DNA of 64,000 nt from Hyphomonas sp. Lineage in GTDB: Bacteria; Pseudomonadota; Alphaproteobacteria; Caulobacterales; Hyphomonadaceae. Within the stretch, counting starts at the first letter, position 1. Every line of letters begins with the position of its first letter. Made by a program: the position numbers and the translations under genes. Of the stretch, positions 7,729 to 17,909 are shown in pieces. Where the stretch lies: the NCBI RefSeq assembly GCF_016125515.1, contig NZ_WGLO01000010.1, positions 124,001 to 188,000 on the forward strand. The letters run 5' to 3'. Below the pieces are notes generated by a model. That model was not told where the DNA came from and ran no database searches. It saw nothing but the letters and a program-made list of their open reading frames with translations.

Positions 7729-10032
7729 CTATTTCCGGCGCTTCTTCTTCGTGGCTCCCGGCGGCAGGGACCGCTTGTCGAATTTCGGCTTGCCGCGCCG
7801 GGGCGGGCCCTGGCCGCCGCCACCACCACCGCCACGGTAACCGCGCGATCCACCCGACTCGCGGGTGAGCGCCTTGCGGGCTTCCAGCCGACCTTTGGGG
7901 GCGGGCAGGGGTTCAGACAACATTTCCAGCAGCAGTCCACCCTGAAGGGGGGTCACCTCCAGCAGCCGCACACGGACGATCTGCCCAAGCGAGAAGGTCT
8001 TGCCCGACCCGCGCGCATACACCGCCATCGCGGCGGCATCGTGCACCCAGTATTCGTCCGACAGCGACGAGATCGGCACGAAGCCATCCGCGCCCGACCC
8101 CGCCAGCGCAACGAAAAGCCCCGCCGGTGTGACGCCGGTGATCCGGCCTTCGAATTCCGCGCCGACACGGTCGGCCAGGAAGATCGCGAGATATCGATCT
8201 GTGGCGTCCCGCTCGGCGGTCATCGACCGGCGCTCGGTTGTGGAGATGTGCTCGGCAATCTCTTCCAGCCGCGCGGCAGAGCGTTCCGACAGACCGTCCG
8301 GTCCAAAGCCATGCGCCGAGATCAGCGCGCGGTGCACCACGAGATCCGCATACCGCCGGATCGGTGAAGTGAAGTGCGAGTAGCGCTCAAGGTTCAGGCC
8401 GAAATGGCCGAGGTTCTCTTCTGAATAGATTGCCTGCGCTTGCGAACGCAGCACCATCTGCTGGATCATGCCCTCATAGTCGCCCCCGCGGATTTCTGCG
8501 AGCAACTTGTTGAACTTGTGCGTCTGCGGACGTTCCCCGATGCCCCATTTCAAGTCCAGCGTCTGCAGGAAATCCGCAAACGCCGCGATCTTCGCATCCG
8601 ATGGTGTGTCGTGCACGCGGTACATGACAGGGCTCTGCTTCTGTTCCAGCGTTTCGGCGGCGGCCACGTTGGCCTGGATCATGAACTCCTCGATCAGCCG
8701 GTGCGCTTCTAGGCGCTCCTTCGTCAGGATGCCGACGATCTCGCCCTTGTCGTCGAACTGGATACGCCGCTCGGGCAGGTCCAGATCTAGCGGGCTGCGC
8801 TTGTCGCGGGCGCGGGAAACGGCGGCATAGGCGCCCCAAAGTGGTTTCAGTACATTGTCCAGTAGCTCGCCGGCCTTGCCGCCCGGCTTGCCGTCGATGG
8901 CAGCCTGCGCCTCTTCGTAGGCCAGTTTCGCCGCTGAGCGCATCGTGGCGCGCAGGAAGCGGTGGCTCTTTTTGTGCCCGTCCTTGGCGAAGATCATTTC
9001 CACCGCAAGGCAGGGGCGCAGCTCGCCTTCCTTCAGCGAGCACGCGTCTGCCGACAGTTCAAACGGCAGCATCGGCACCACACGGTCCGGGAAATAAGTC
9101 GAATTGCCCCGCTTTTCGGCTTCCTTGTCGAGCGCGGAGCCTTCGGTCACGTAGGCCGACACATCAGCAATCGCTACGATGACCTTCCAGCCATCGTCCA
9201 GTTCCTCTGCGTACACGGCATCGTCATGGTCGCGCGCGTCGTGCGGATCGATGGTGATCAGAGGCACACGGGTCAGGTCGGTGCGTTGCACATCTGCCGG
9301 CTGTTTCGTCTTTGCCTCTTCGATCACCGCATCGGGGAACTCGTAGGGAATGTCGTTGGCGTGGATCGCGATCAGGCTGGCCGAGCGGGCATCCGTGATG
9401 TGTCCGATCACCTCGGTGATCACTCCGAGCGCTGGGCCATATTGGCGGCGCCCTTGCGGCTTTGGAATGGCCACCACGAGGTCGCCATCCTTCGCGCCCT
9501 TGCGATCCGCTTCCTGGATCAGGAATTCGCGCCGCTCCTTTCGGCTCGCCGGTGTCACCCGCCCGCCATGCGGCGTCTTGTTGTACAGCCCGACGATCTT
9601 GTCGGCGACGCGCTTCTCCAGCAGCGTCACCACATAGGCGCGCCACTCGCCATCATTGCGCCCTGCAATCTTGCACATCGCCCGGTCGCCCTTGGCCGGC
9701 GCTCGGCTGCGGCTCTTGCCCGACGGGCCGCCATAGACCAGCTCGGGCCCGAACAGGCCATTGTCGCCGACGCACTGGCCGATCAGGTCGCCGTCGCGGG
9801 TGACGCGGGTGAATTCCACAAGGCCGGTCGGGGGCGGGCGGTCAGCCTGCGCAAAGCTGCGCTTGCCGGTCCGCTCAAGGAGGCCCTCGCGTTCCAGCTC
9901 TTCCAGAACCTCGCGCAGGATTGCGCGTTCGCGCCCCTTCACCTTCAGCCCCTTGGCTATGTCGGCTTTGGAGGTGGCGGCGGGGTTTTCCTTCAGGAAA
10001 TCAAGGACGGTCTGTCGGTCTGGAAAGCTCAT
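7729..10032 (-). CDS. rnr: Ribonuclease R
   Basis: A 767-residue 3'-5' exoribonuclease of the RNB family, which degrades structured RNA and takes part in rRNA and tmRNA-linked quality control. N-terminal winged-helix region (residues 1-70), cold-shock/OB segment, then the RNB catalytic domain with the acidic cluster ITIDPHDARDHDDAVYAEE. An S1 domain begins near FEGRITGVTPAGLFV. The tail after about residue 735 is a Gly/Arg-rich, Lys-ended low-complexity stretch of the kind that helps bind RNA in this family. Upstream is an M23 peptidase gene on the same strand, and downstream a Nudix gene. Confidence 0.96.
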   Translation of the reverse strand: MSFPDRQTVLDFLKENPAATSKADIAKGLKVKGRERAILREVLEELEREGLLERTGKRSFAQADRPPPTGLVEFTRVTRDGDLIGQCVGDNGLFGPELVYGGPSGKSRSRAPAKGDRAMCKIAGRNDGEWRAYVVTLLEKRVADKIVGLYNKTPHGGRVTPASRKERREFLIQEADRKGAKDGDLVVAIPKPQGRRQYGPALGVITEVIGHITDARSASLIAIHANDIPYEFPDAVIEEAKTKQPADVQRTDLTRVPLITIDPHDARDHDDAVYAEELDDGWKVIVAIADVSAYVTEGSALDKEAEKRGNSTYFPDRVVPMLPFELSADACSLKEGELRPCLAVEMIFAKDGHKKSHRFLRATMRSAAKLAYEEAQAAIDGKPGGKAGELLDNVLKPLWGAYAAVSRARDKRSPLDLDLPERRIQFDDKGEIVGILTKERLEAHRLIEEFMIQANVAAAETLEQKQSPVMYRVHDTPSDAKIAAFADFLQTLDLKWGIGERPQTHKFNKLLAEIRGGDYEGMIQQMVLRSQAQAIYSEENLGHFGLNLERYSHFTSPIRRYADLVVHRALISAHGFGPDGLSERSAARLEEIAEHISTTERRSMTAERDATDRYLAIFLADRVGAEFEGRITGVTPAGLFVALAGSGADGFVPISSLSDEYWVHDAAAMAVYARGSGKTFSLGQIVRVRLLEVTPLQGGLLLEMLSEPLPAPKGRLEARKALTRESGGSRGYRGGGGGGGQGPPRRGKPKFDKRSLPPGATKKKRRK

Positions 10033-10089
10033 GACCGGGCATATAGGCGAGTTCGCGCCGGAATGCTTGGGGTTTTTCTGGAGTTGGCC

Positions 10090-10773
10090 TCAGCTCTTTG
10101 CCTTTGCGCTCGCCGCAGGCAACTTCATCGGATCGACGGGCGTCAGCGCGAAGGAGCCGGCTTGTGAGCCCCATTCCCCGGTCAGCACTTCAAAGTGCAG
10201 ATGGTTGGCGACATTGTATTTCGAGGTGTGGCCCATATGGCCGATCACGTCGCCCGGTTTCACCATGGCGCCTTGAGCAAGGCCGGTGGTGAAATCCTTG
10301 AGGTGAGCATAGCGCGTGAAAACGCCGTCACCATGGTCGATCACCAGCATGTTGCCGAAATCGTCCCGGTACGTCTTTTCCCGCACCACGCCGGCTGCGG
10401 CGGCATAGATGTCGACCGCATCGGGGCTGTAGAAGTCGATACCCTTGTGGTTGCCGAAGCTGCGCGCGCCGAATCCGGATGAGAAGCACGCGGCCTGCAC
10501 CGGCGCGGTCGCCAGCGTCACCTTGCCGTTGACCTGGACGAAGGGGCTAAAAGCGGTGATCATCAGGTCTGCGTCCGTGGCCGGACGGTTCGCGACCGTC
10601 ATGCCCGGGCAGACAGACATTGTCAGCGGAAACACGTTCCCGACCGGTGCAGGCTCGGGGACGGAAACCGGCGCCTCGGCTGGGGTCGGCTTCACCGCCT
10701 GTGTCGTCGCACAGGCCGCCGCAATGAAGGCGACCGCAACCGTTAGCGCGTGATAGGGCTTGAACGTCAGCAT
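10090..10773 (-). CDS. M23 (LytM) family metallopeptidase, putative lipoprotein
   Basis: A 227-residue protein with an N-terminal hydrophobic signal ending in AAAC, a plausible lipobox, so probably anchored in the cell envelope. The LytM zinc site is visible: NHKGIDFY supplies His and Asp of the HxxxD motif, and NHLHFEV supplies the HxH motif. With all zinc ligands present it may be an active peptidoglycan endopeptidase rather than a degenerate activator such as EnvC. Between signal and domain is a Pro-rich linker. The start ATG is at 10771-10773. Confidence 0.9.
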   Translation of the reverse strand: MLTFKPYHALTVAVAFIAAACATTQAVKPTPAEAPVSVPEPAPVGNVFPLTMSVCPGMTVANRPATDADLMITAFSPFVQVNGKVTLATAPVQAACFSSGFGARSFGNHKGIDFYSPDAVDIYAAAAGVVREKTYRDDFGNMLVIDHGDGVFTRYAHLKDFTTGLAQGAMVKPGDVIGHMGHTSKYNVANHLHFEVLTGEWGSQAGSFALTPVDPMKLPAASAKAKS

Positions 10774-10867
10774 GGCGGGCCTTTTGAGAGACAGGCCCTA
10801 ACGTAGCGTGAAGATTGCAAGCGGACAATCCGTCCGCGCGCTTACAAGCCTGTCATGTGGCTGGTCC

Positions 10868-13468
10868 TCAGGCTTCGGACGGCTTCTTGGCAGCGGCTTT
10901 CTTCTTTGCAGGGGCTTTCTTGGCCGCTGGCTTCTTGGCGGCTGCCTTTTTCGGCGCGGCTTTCTTCTTGCCGGTGCCGGACCCGGCCTTGGCGTTCACC
11001 AGCTCCAGCGCCGCTTCCAGGTTCACCGTCTCCGGCGCCATGTCCTTGGGCAATGTCGCGTTGACCTTGCCCCACTTCACATACGGACCATAGCGCCCAG
11101 CGAACACTTCCACCGGCCCGCCGTCCGGGTGTTCACCAAGGCTTTTCAGCGCCGCCACACCGCCGCGTCCGCCGCCCGCCGCCGCCTTCGCGCGCTTCTC
11201 GGCGATCAGGTCCACAGCGCGGTTGATCCCGATCGAGAACACCTCGGTCGGGTCCTTGAGGTTCGCGTAGGTCTTGCCATGTTGAACATACGGGCCGAAC
11301 CGGCCGAAGTTCGCGAGGATCATCTCGCCATCTTCCGGGTGCGGACCGATCTCGCGCGGCAGGCTCAGCAGCTCCACCGCCCGCGCCAGCGTCAGCGTGT
11401 CCGGGCTGTCCTGCTTGCCTAGGCTCGCGCGTTTCGGCTTGTCGCCATTTTCCATCTCGACATACGGCCCGAACCGGCCGGACTTCAAGAGGATCATCAC
11501 GCCCTTCTCAGGGTGAATACCGATCTCGTTGCCATCCGGGTTGATCGCGGCGCTGTCGCCGCCCTCGGACGAGAATTGCCGGGTGTACTTGCACTCCGGA
11601 TGACGTGAGCAGCCGACAAAAGCGCCGAACTTGCCGAGCTTCATCGACAGTTCGCCTTCCTTGCACAGCGGGCAGAGGCGCGGGGTCTCGATCGGATTGC
11701 CATCGGCATCCTTGCGCGGGAACACGTGCGCGCCGAGGGTTTCATTGAGCGCATCGAGCACTGCTGAAACGCGCAGGTCCTTCGTGCCGTCGATATCGGC
11801 GGCAAACTGTCTCCAGAACTCGGCCAGGAATTCCTTCCAGTTCAGTTTGCCGTCCGAAATGACGTCCAGCTTCTCTTCGAGACCGGCGGTGAAATCGTAT
11901 TCCACATAGCGCGCGAAGAAGTTTTCCAGGAACGCCGTGACCAGGCGTCCCTTGTCCTCCGGCACCAGCGCCTTGCCGTCGAGCCGGACATAGCCGCGGT
12001 CTTCCAGCGTCGACATGGTCGATGCATAGGTCGACGGGCGGCCGATGCCGAGCTCTTCGAGCCGCTTCACCAGCGATGCTTCGGTATAGCGCGGCGGCGG
12101 GGTCGTGAAAGACTGGTTGGCTTCGGCCTTCATAAGATCCGCATGCTGACCTTCCGCCATCTTCGGCAGCCGGCCTTCGGCGTCGTCATCATCCTCCCCG
12201 GCATCATGGCCTTCGGTGTAGAGCTTGATGTAGCCGTCGAAAACCAGCACCTGGCCGGTCGCGCGCAGAGCGGCGCGCTTGTCCTTCGACGCAAGGTCGA
12301 TGGTCGTGCGCTCGAACAGCGCTGTCTCCATCTGCGAGGCCACTGCGCGGCGCCAGATCAGCGTGTAGAGTTTCTTCAGGTCGCCGTCGCCGTGATACTC
12401 TTCCGGACGAAGGTTGAAGTCAGTCGGGCGAACCGCCTCGTGCGCTTCCTGCGCGTTCTTCGCTTTGGAGGAATATCGCCGCGTGTTTTCCGGCAAGTAG
12501 CGCGCACCATAGTTCGACTGGATCATCTGGCGGGCGGCGGCATAAGCCTCTTCGGCCATGTTTACGCCGTCGGTACGCATGTAGGTGATGCGGCCTTCTT
12601 CGTAGAGTTTCTGCGCCGCCTGCATCGTCCGCTTCGCGCCGAAGCCCAGCTTGCGGCTGGCTTCCTGCTGCAGCGTCGATGTGATGAATGGCGGCGGCGG
12701 GTTGCGCTTCACCGGCTTCGCCTCGACGCTCGACACCGAATAGCCGCCGGTCTTGACGATCTCCAGCGCGCGGTCTGCGTCGCCCTTGTTGCCAAGGGTG
12801 AATTTTTTTAGGGTCTCGCCGTCGAGGCTGTAGAGGCGCGCCGTGAAGGCGGTGCCATCGGGCGCGCGCAGCTCGCACTCGATGTTCCAGTATTCCTGCG
12901 GGCGGAACATCTCGATTTCGTTCTCGCGGTCGCAGACGATCCGCAGCGCCACCGACTGCACACGCCCCGCCGAACGCGAGCCCGGCAGCTTGCGCCACAG
13001 CACGGGCGAAAGATTGAAGCCCACCAGATAGTCCAGCGCCCGGCGGGCGAGGTAGGCGTCCACCAGTTCGGCATCGATCTGGCGTGGGTTTTCCATCGCG
13101 GTCGTCACCGCGTTCTTGGTGATCGCGTTGAACACCACGCGCTCGACCGGGGTATCCTTCTTGAGGGCCCGGCGCTTCTTCAGCGCCTCGACAAGGTGCC
13201 AGCTGATGGCCTCGCCTTCGCGATCCGGGTCAGTCGCCAGGATGAGCGTGTCGGCGTCCTTCAGGGCGTTGGCGATATCGGAAATGCGCTTTGCAGATTT
13301 CGAATCCGCTTCCCACACCATCTCGAAGTCATTGTCGGGATCGACCGATCCGTTCTTCGAGGGAAGGTCCCGGATATGCCCATAGGACGCGAGGACTTTA
13401 TAGTCCTTCCCCAGGTACTTGTTGATCGTTTTGGCCTTGGCGGGCGACTCTACGACGACAAGTTTCAT
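10868..13468 (-). CDS. topA: DNA topoisomerase I
   Basis: An 866-residue type IA topoisomerase that relaxes negative supercoils. The Toprim domain opens with MKLVVVESPAKAKTINKYLG and includes ATDPDREGEAISW. The catalytic tyrosine is Tyr296 in RITYMRTDG. One four-Cys zinc ribbon is visible (CPLCKEGE ... GCSRHPEC), followed by three GRFGPYV/GRYGPYV repeats typical of alphaproteobacterial enzymes. The last 40 or so residues are almost only Lys, Ala and Pro, resembling a histone H1 tail. It is preceded on the same strand by lptG about 70 bases away. Confidence 0.97.
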   Translation of the reverse strand: MKLVVVESPAKAKTINKYLGKDYKVLASYGHIRDLPSKNGSVDPDNDFEMVWEADSKSAKRISDIANALKDADTLILATDPDREGEAISWHLVEALKKRRALKKDTPVERVVFNAITKNAVTTAMENPRQIDAELVDAYLARRALDYLVGFNLSPVLWRKLPGSRSAGRVQSVALRIVCDRENEIEMFRPQEYWNIECELRAPDGTAFTARLYSLDGETLKKFTLGNKGDADRALEIVKTGGYSVSSVEAKPVKRNPPPPFITSTLQQEASRKLGFGAKRTMQAAQKLYEEGRITYMRTDGVNMAEEAYAAARQMIQSNYGARYLPENTRRYSSKAKNAQEAHEAVRPTDFNLRPEEYHGDGDLKKLYTLIWRRAVASQMETALFERTTIDLASKDKRAALRATGQVLVFDGYIKLYTEGHDAGEDDDDAEGRLPKMAEGQHADLMKAEANQSFTTPPPRYTEASLVKRLEELGIGRPSTYASTMSTLEDRGYVRLDGKALVPEDKGRLVTAFLENFFARYVEYDFTAGLEEKLDVISDGKLNWKEFLAEFWRQFAADIDGTKDLRVSAVLDALNETLGAHVFPRKDADGNPIETPRLCPLCKEGELSMKLGKFGAFVGCSRHPECKYTRQFSSEGGDSAAINPDGNEIGIHPEKGVMILLKSGRFGPYVEMENGDKPKRASLGKQDSPDTLTLARAVELLSLPREIGPHPEDGEMILANFGRFGPYVQHGKTYANLKDPTEVFSIGINRAVDLIAEKRAKAAAGGGRGGVAALKSLGEHPDGGPVEVFAGRYGPYVKWGKVNATLPKDMAPETVNLEAALELVNAKAGSGTGKKKAAPKKAAAKKPAAKKAPAKKKAAAKKPSEA

Positions 13469-13536
13469 GCGGTTTCCCTCTTTAAGGGCGGCAGGAATGG
13501 TCCGGGCGGGGAGGCCATGTCAAGGCCGTCGCAGAG

Positions 13537-14649
13537 TCAGCCGTCTTCTCGGTAGGCAATGAAGGCCAGGGCGGCGAACAGCACGAACAGGGGGGGCGAC
13601 CAGGCTGCAATCGGCGGCGGGGCCGCGCCTGTGGCTCCAAGACTGGCCGAAAATTGGGTGAAGAAATAGAGGCCTACAGCGGCCAGAACGCCGGTGGCTA
13701 GAAGTCGCGATGTGCCCCCCAGTCGTTGCAGTCTCAGGCACGCGAGCGCCCCGATCAGTGACATGGCGATGAACAGGATGGGCGTCGCGGTGAGGGCATA
13801 CCAGCGCATCGTGTAGCGCGAGGCATCGAGCCCGGCATTGCGCGTTTCGTGGATAAAGCCAGGCAGGGCCCAGAAGCCGATCGTGTTGGGCGAGGCGAAC
13901 TTATCCAGCAGTGTTACGGCGTCCAGCGTGGTCGGAATCGCCAGGTTCTCCTTCCGCTCGGGCGGTTGGTTCGGCAGGTTCTCGACCAGGTTCTCGAACT
14001 GCCAGAACCCGTCATTCAGCGTCGCACGTTCGGCATCGATGCGGCGGACGAAGGCAAAGTCGCTGGTCGGCCTGCGGCCGACATAGAGGCGCTGTTCCTC
14101 GATCAGCTTCACGTCGAGCAGCGTCCGGCCGGCATCCTCGACCTTGCGGGCATGGATCACGAACTGGCTCGTATCGTCGCCCTGACGCAGCCAGATGCCG
14201 GTATCCGCCACAGCCAGAGTTTCCTGCCCGATCTGCAACAGGCGGGCGCGTTCAAATTCGAAAGATTGGGTCAGGCGCGCCGCAAATGGGTTTAGTACGA
14301 GCGCCGAAAACAGCCCCAATCCTCCTGCAAGCACCATCACGGGCGTCAGGAATCGCCAGGCCGATAGGCCGCTCGCTCGAATGATCGACAGCTCCGAGCG
14401 CCGGTTCAGCTGCATGAAAGCCAGCATGCAGGCCGCCAGCAGCGCAAAGGGCAGGGTCTGCTCTATCAGCAGTGGCAGTTTCATCAGTGACAGGCGCAGG
14501 GCGCTGAGCAGGCTGAGGCTGACATCGCCGCCGACTGTGCGCAGCTGTTCCACCACGTCGATCAGCAGGATCGCCAGCACCAGCAGGCCGAGCACGATGG
14601 CCAGGCCGGATAGACATTGCTTCAGGATGTAGATCTGGATGCGCGACAT
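13537..14649 (-). CDS. lptG: LPS export ABC transporter permease LptG
   Basis: A 370-residue inner-membrane protein of the YjgP/YjgQ family. With LptF it forms the permease of the LptB2FG complex that extracts lipopolysaccharide from the inner membrane. It has N-terminal helices (IYILKQCLSGLAIVLGLL), the conserved coupling-helix region QLNRRSELSIIRASGLSAWRF with its last third shortened here, a periplasmic beta-jellyroll in the middle, and C-terminal helices. The start codon overlaps the lptF stop by one base within ATGA. The lptB gene is not in this window. Confidence 0.94.
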   Translation of the reverse strand: MSRIQIYILKQCLSGLAIVLGLLVLAILLIDVVEQLRTVGGDVSLSLLSALRLSLMKLPLLIEQTLPFALLAACMLAFMQLNRRSELSIIRASGLSAWRFLTPVMVLAGGLGLFSALVLNPFAARLTQSFEFERARLLQIGQETLAVADTGIWLRQGDDTSQFVIHARKVEDAGRTLLDVKLIEEQRLYVGRRPTSDFAFVRRIDAERATLNDGFWQFENLVENLPNQPPERKENLAIPTTLDAVTLLDKFASPNTIGFWALPGFIHETRNAGLDASRYTMRWYALTATPILFIAMSLIGALACLRLQRLGGTSRLLATGVLAAVGLYFFTQFSASLGATGAAPPPIAAWSPPLFVLFAALAFIAYREDG

Positions 14650-15791
14650 CAGGCGAGCGCCTCACGTCGGGAGTCGATTAGGCTGCCGCCCGGTGTCGAG
14701 CGTCCGCCGATATGGCGCCCTCGCCTGAAATAGATCCAGGACAGCGCGCTGATGACCCCAAGCGGCACCGCCCATTGGGCTATGTTCAAGACCGGGTCAT
14801 CCGCCGCCGCCGATTGCAGAGCCAGCTGCACCACCAGCACCAACGCTGCGGCACCGGTCGCATAGCCGATCCGGCGGCCATAGCCTTGCCGGCTGAAATC
14901 CCCACCAAGGATCGCAAGAATGGCCAGCAGTGCCATCACGATGTTCAGCAGCGGTGTCGTCAGGCGGGCGTTGGCTTCCGCCATGAACGAGTCGGCTTCC
15001 TTGTTTTCAAAGTAGTTCTTCCGGTCCACGAACACGAGTTCGTAGAGATATTTGTCGGACGCCTTCAGGATCAGCTCGGAATCTTCCTTCATGAACTCGG
15101 TCAGGTCGAACATGTACTGGTCGAATTCGAGGATCGACAACTGCTGGTTCGAGTCCAGTTGCTGGCTGAGGGCGTCGCGCAGCAGCAGCGTGGGTTTGCC
15201 CTCGACGCTGACCAGCGCGGCACTGCGCGCCAGGATGTCTGTCGGGTAGTCCGGATCGGTCATGTCCGAGATCAGGACGCCGCGCAGCTCGCCGCCTACC
15301 TGTTCGCGGGCATAGAAAGTCAGGCGCTCCCCATTCGTGGTGAACTGGCCGGGCCGGATCAGCGCCGCCGCAAGGTCCGCGCGTGCCATCGCCACCGCTT
15401 CGCGCATCGTGCGCTGCGCCGCCGGCTGGACCCAAAGGTTCACGCCCAGGTGCAGCACGGCGCACATCACCGCCAGGCGCATGATCGGCGAGGCGACCTG
15501 CCAACGCGTCATCCCGGCGGCCTGCGCCACCACAATCTCGGAATCCTTGTGGATACGGTTCAGCGACCAGACCGCGCCAACGAAGATGGCCAGCGGCGTC
15601 AGCAGCGCCACGACCTGCGGCGAGCCAAGCATAACAATATAGAAGTAGGTCAGCGCGGACTGCCGGTTCTCAAGGATCAGGTCTGTGCGTGACAGGCCTT
15701 GGGCCAGCAGCGCCATCATGACGAGACCGCCGACGATGATTACCACCGCCTGCAGTACCTGACGGAAGAGATGGGCCTGGATTTTGGTCAT
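14649..15791 (-). CDS. lptF: LPS export ABC transporter permease LptF
   Basis: A 380-residue paralogue and partner of LptG. Six transmembrane segments are expected, three on each side of a periplasmic jellyroll. The coupling region reads LNRIHKDSEIVVAQAAGMTRW. It is first in the lptF-lptG pair and transcribed away from pepA; the promoter should lie within 15792-15915, shared with the divergent pepA. Family members are recognised by this order and by the overlap with lptG. Confidence 0.94.
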   Translation of the reverse strand: MTKIQAHLFRQVLQAVVIIVGGLVMMALLAQGLSRTDLILENRQSALTYFYIVMLGSPQVVALLTPLAIFVGAVWSLNRIHKDSEIVVAQAAGMTRWQVASPIMRLAVMCAVLHLGVNLWVQPAAQRTMREAVAMARADLAAALIRPGQFTTNGERLTFYAREQVGGELRGVLISDMTDPDYPTDILARSAALVSVEGKPTLLLRDALSQQLDSNQQLSILEFDQYMFDLTEFMKEDSELILKASDKYLYELVFVDRKNYFENKEADSFMAEANARLTTPLLNIVMALLAILAILGGDFSRQGYGRRIGYATGAAALVLVVQLALQSAAADDPVLNIAQWAVPLGVISALSWIYFRRGRHIGGRSTPGGSLIDSRREALA

Positions 15792-15915
15792 GTCCGGATG
15801 GGTGCGACACTCTATCGTGTAAAAAACAGGCAGTTAGGACGTGCGAATTCCCTTGCTAACGAGTTGCGCTTGGCGCGTCGATGCTTAGTTTCCGCTCACA
15901 ACGGAGTTTCCACAT

Positions 15916-17379
15916 ATGAAGATTACATTCGCAGAAAGCGCCAAGGCCGATATCGCCGCATTCATCGTTGATGAGGGCGACAAGCTGCCGGAAGCGGCCG
16001 CTGCGCTGGACAAGGCGTCCGGCGGCCTCCTGTCCGAGGCGCTGGAAGGCGGCCGGTTCGACGGCAAGACCGGCCAGCAGGCCGTGGTAGTGCTGCCGAA
16101 AGGCCTCGATGCACGCCGTGCCGTCCTGCTCGGCGGCGGCAAACCGAAGAAGCGTGACAGCCGCGGGCTGGAGAATATCGGCGCCAATCTGGTCAAGGCC
16201 GTCGGCTCCAGCGGCTTCAAGTCGGCCTCGATCGTGGCCGGCGATGCCGAATCAGCCGCGCGCGTTGCGGTCGGCGCCAAGCTCGCTGCCTATCGTTTTG
16301 ATACCTACTTCACCAAACTGAAGCCCGACCAGAAGCCCAGCCTGTCCGGCCTCACAATTCTTTCGACCGATCCGAAAGCCGCCAAGGCCGCCTATGCGCC
16401 GCTGGATGCGGCCACCGACGGCACCTATCTCGCCCGCGACCTCGTGAACCTGCCGCCGAACGACCTTTATCCGGCCTCGTTCGCCGAGAAGATCCAGGAA
16501 TTGGCTTCGCTCGGCGTCGAAGTCGAAGTCCTCGGCGAAAAGCAGATGGCCAAGCTCGGCATGGGCGCGCTGCTTGGCGTGGGGCAGGGCTCGGTCAAGG
16601 AAAGCCAGCTCGGCATCATGAGATGGAACGGCGGCAAGCCGGGCGAGGATCCCGTCATCCTCGTCGGCAAGGGCGTCTGCTTCGACACCGGCGGTATTTC
16701 GCTGAAGCCGGGTCCGGGCATGGAAGAGATGCGCGGCGACATGGGCGGTGCAGCCGCCGTGACCGGCACCATGCGCGCCCTCGCGCAGGCGAAAGCCAAG
16801 GTCAATGTCGTCGGCCTGATCGGCCTTGTCGAGAACATGCCGGACGGCAATGCCATCCGCCCGGGTGATATCCTCCGCTCGGCTTCGGGCCAGACCATCG
16901 AAGTGCAGAACACCGACGCTGAGGGCCGCCTCGTCCTGTGCGACGTGCTCTGGTACGCGCAGGAACATTTCAAGCCGAAAGCGATCGTCGATCTGGCCAC
17001 CCTTACCGGCGCCATCGTCATCTCGCTCGGCCACCACCATGCCGGCCTCTTCTCGAACAGCGACGACCTCGCTGAGGAGCTGACCAAGGCCGGCCTCGCC
17101 GAAGGCGAGCGCGTGTGGCGCCTGCCGCTCGGCCCGGAATACGACTCCCTGATCAAGTCCAAGTTCGCCGACATGCGAAACATCGGCGGCCGCGCAGCCG
17201 GCTCGATCACGGCGGCGCAGTTCCTGAAGCGCTTTGTCAAGGATGGCGTGCGCTGGGCCCATATCGACATTGCCGGCGTGGCCTGGGTCGAAGGCGAAAA
17301 AGCCCCGACCGATCCGAGCTGGGCGTCCGGCTTCGGCCCGCGCCTCCTGACCAAGTGGATCACGGAAAATTATGAGTGA
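15916..17379 (+). CDS. pepA: Leucyl aminopeptidase (M17)
   Basis: A 487-residue cytosolic aminopeptidase. The M17 signature NTDAEGRLVLCD is present in the C-terminal catalytic domain, and the metal-binding Lys/Asp cluster appears in VLVGKGVCFDTGGISLKPG, so the enzyme looks active. In enterobacteria the protein also binds DNA; that role is not established here. The gene overlaps holC by 8 bases, an association common in proteobacteria. The start ATG at 15916 has only a weak ribosome site upstream. Confidence 0.95.
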   Translation: MKITFAESAKADIAAFIVDEGDKLPEAAAALDKASGGLLSEALEGGRFDGKTGQQAVVVLPKGLDARRAVLLGGGKPKKRDSRGLENIGANLVKAVGSSGFKSASIVAGDAESAARVAVGAKLAAYRFDTYFTKLKPDQKPSLSGLTILSTDPKAAKAAYAPLDAATDGTYLARDLVNLPPNDLYPASFAEKIQELASLGVEVEVLGEKQMAKLGMGALLGVGQGSVKESQLGIMRWNGGKPGEDPVILVGKGVCFDTGGISLKPGPGMEEMRGDMGGAAAVTGTMRALAQAKAKVNVVGLIGLVENMPDGNAIRPGDILRSASGQTIEVQNTDAEGRLVLCDVLWYAQEHFKPKAIVDLATLTGAIVISLGHHHAGLFSNSDDLAEELTKAGLAEGERVWRLPLGPEYDSLIKSKFADMRNIGGRAAGSITAAQFLKRFVKDGVRWAHIDIAGVAWVEGEKAPTDPSWASGFGPRLLTKWITENYE

Positions 17380-17845
17380 AACGGTCCGGCCCGAATGGTG
17401 GTTCTACCATCTTTCGCGCACCGCGCTTGAAGCCGCCGCGCCGCCTCTGATGCAGAAATGCCTCGAGGCGGGGTGGCGGGTTCTCGCGGTCTCACCGGAC
17501 ATGGAGCGCCTCGCCAAGCTCGACGCCGCGCTCTGGGCCTTTGACGAGGCCTCCTTCCTGGCCCACGGACAGGCTGAAGCCCCCGGCCTCGACGCCGCGC
17601 GCCAGCCGGTCCTGCTCAGCGCCAAGCTCAAGAACGCCAACAACGCGGATGCGCTCGTCCTGATGGACGGTACGGACTCGCCCATCGAGGCGCCGTTCAA
17701 GCGCTGTATGGTCTTGTTCGAAGACCGCGACCAGGCCGCCCGCGCCAAGGCCCGCGAACAGTTCAAGGCCGCCAAGGACTCCGGCCTCGTCACCCGCTAC
17801 TTTCAGCAAACCTCCGCAGGCGGATGGAAAGAGGCCGGGGTTTGA
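17372..17845 (+). CDS. holC: DNA polymerase III chi subunit
   Basis: A 157-residue protein of the HolC family, which links the clamp-loader complex to single-strand binding protein. Typical features are EWWFYHLSRTALEAAAPPLMQKCLEAGWRVL near the N-terminus and the DALVLMDGT motif with RCMVLFEDRD after it. The start overlaps the end of pepA by 8 bases, supporting cotranscription. Weak conservation is normal for this subunit; the context with pepA is strong support. Confidence 0.92.
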   Translation: MSETVRPEWWFYHLSRTALEAAAPPLMQKCLEAGWRVLAVSPDMERLAKLDAALWAFDEASFLAHGQAEAPGLDAARQPVLLSAKLKNANNADALVLMDGTDSPIEAPFKRCMVLFEDRDQAARAKAREQFKAAKDSGLVTRYFQQTSAGGWKEAGV

Positions 17846-17909
17846 TGCTGACTTGCCGGCCGCGCTCGTCCGGCGGGACGGCGGAGAAGAGCTGGCGGGG
17901 CTTTGACGT

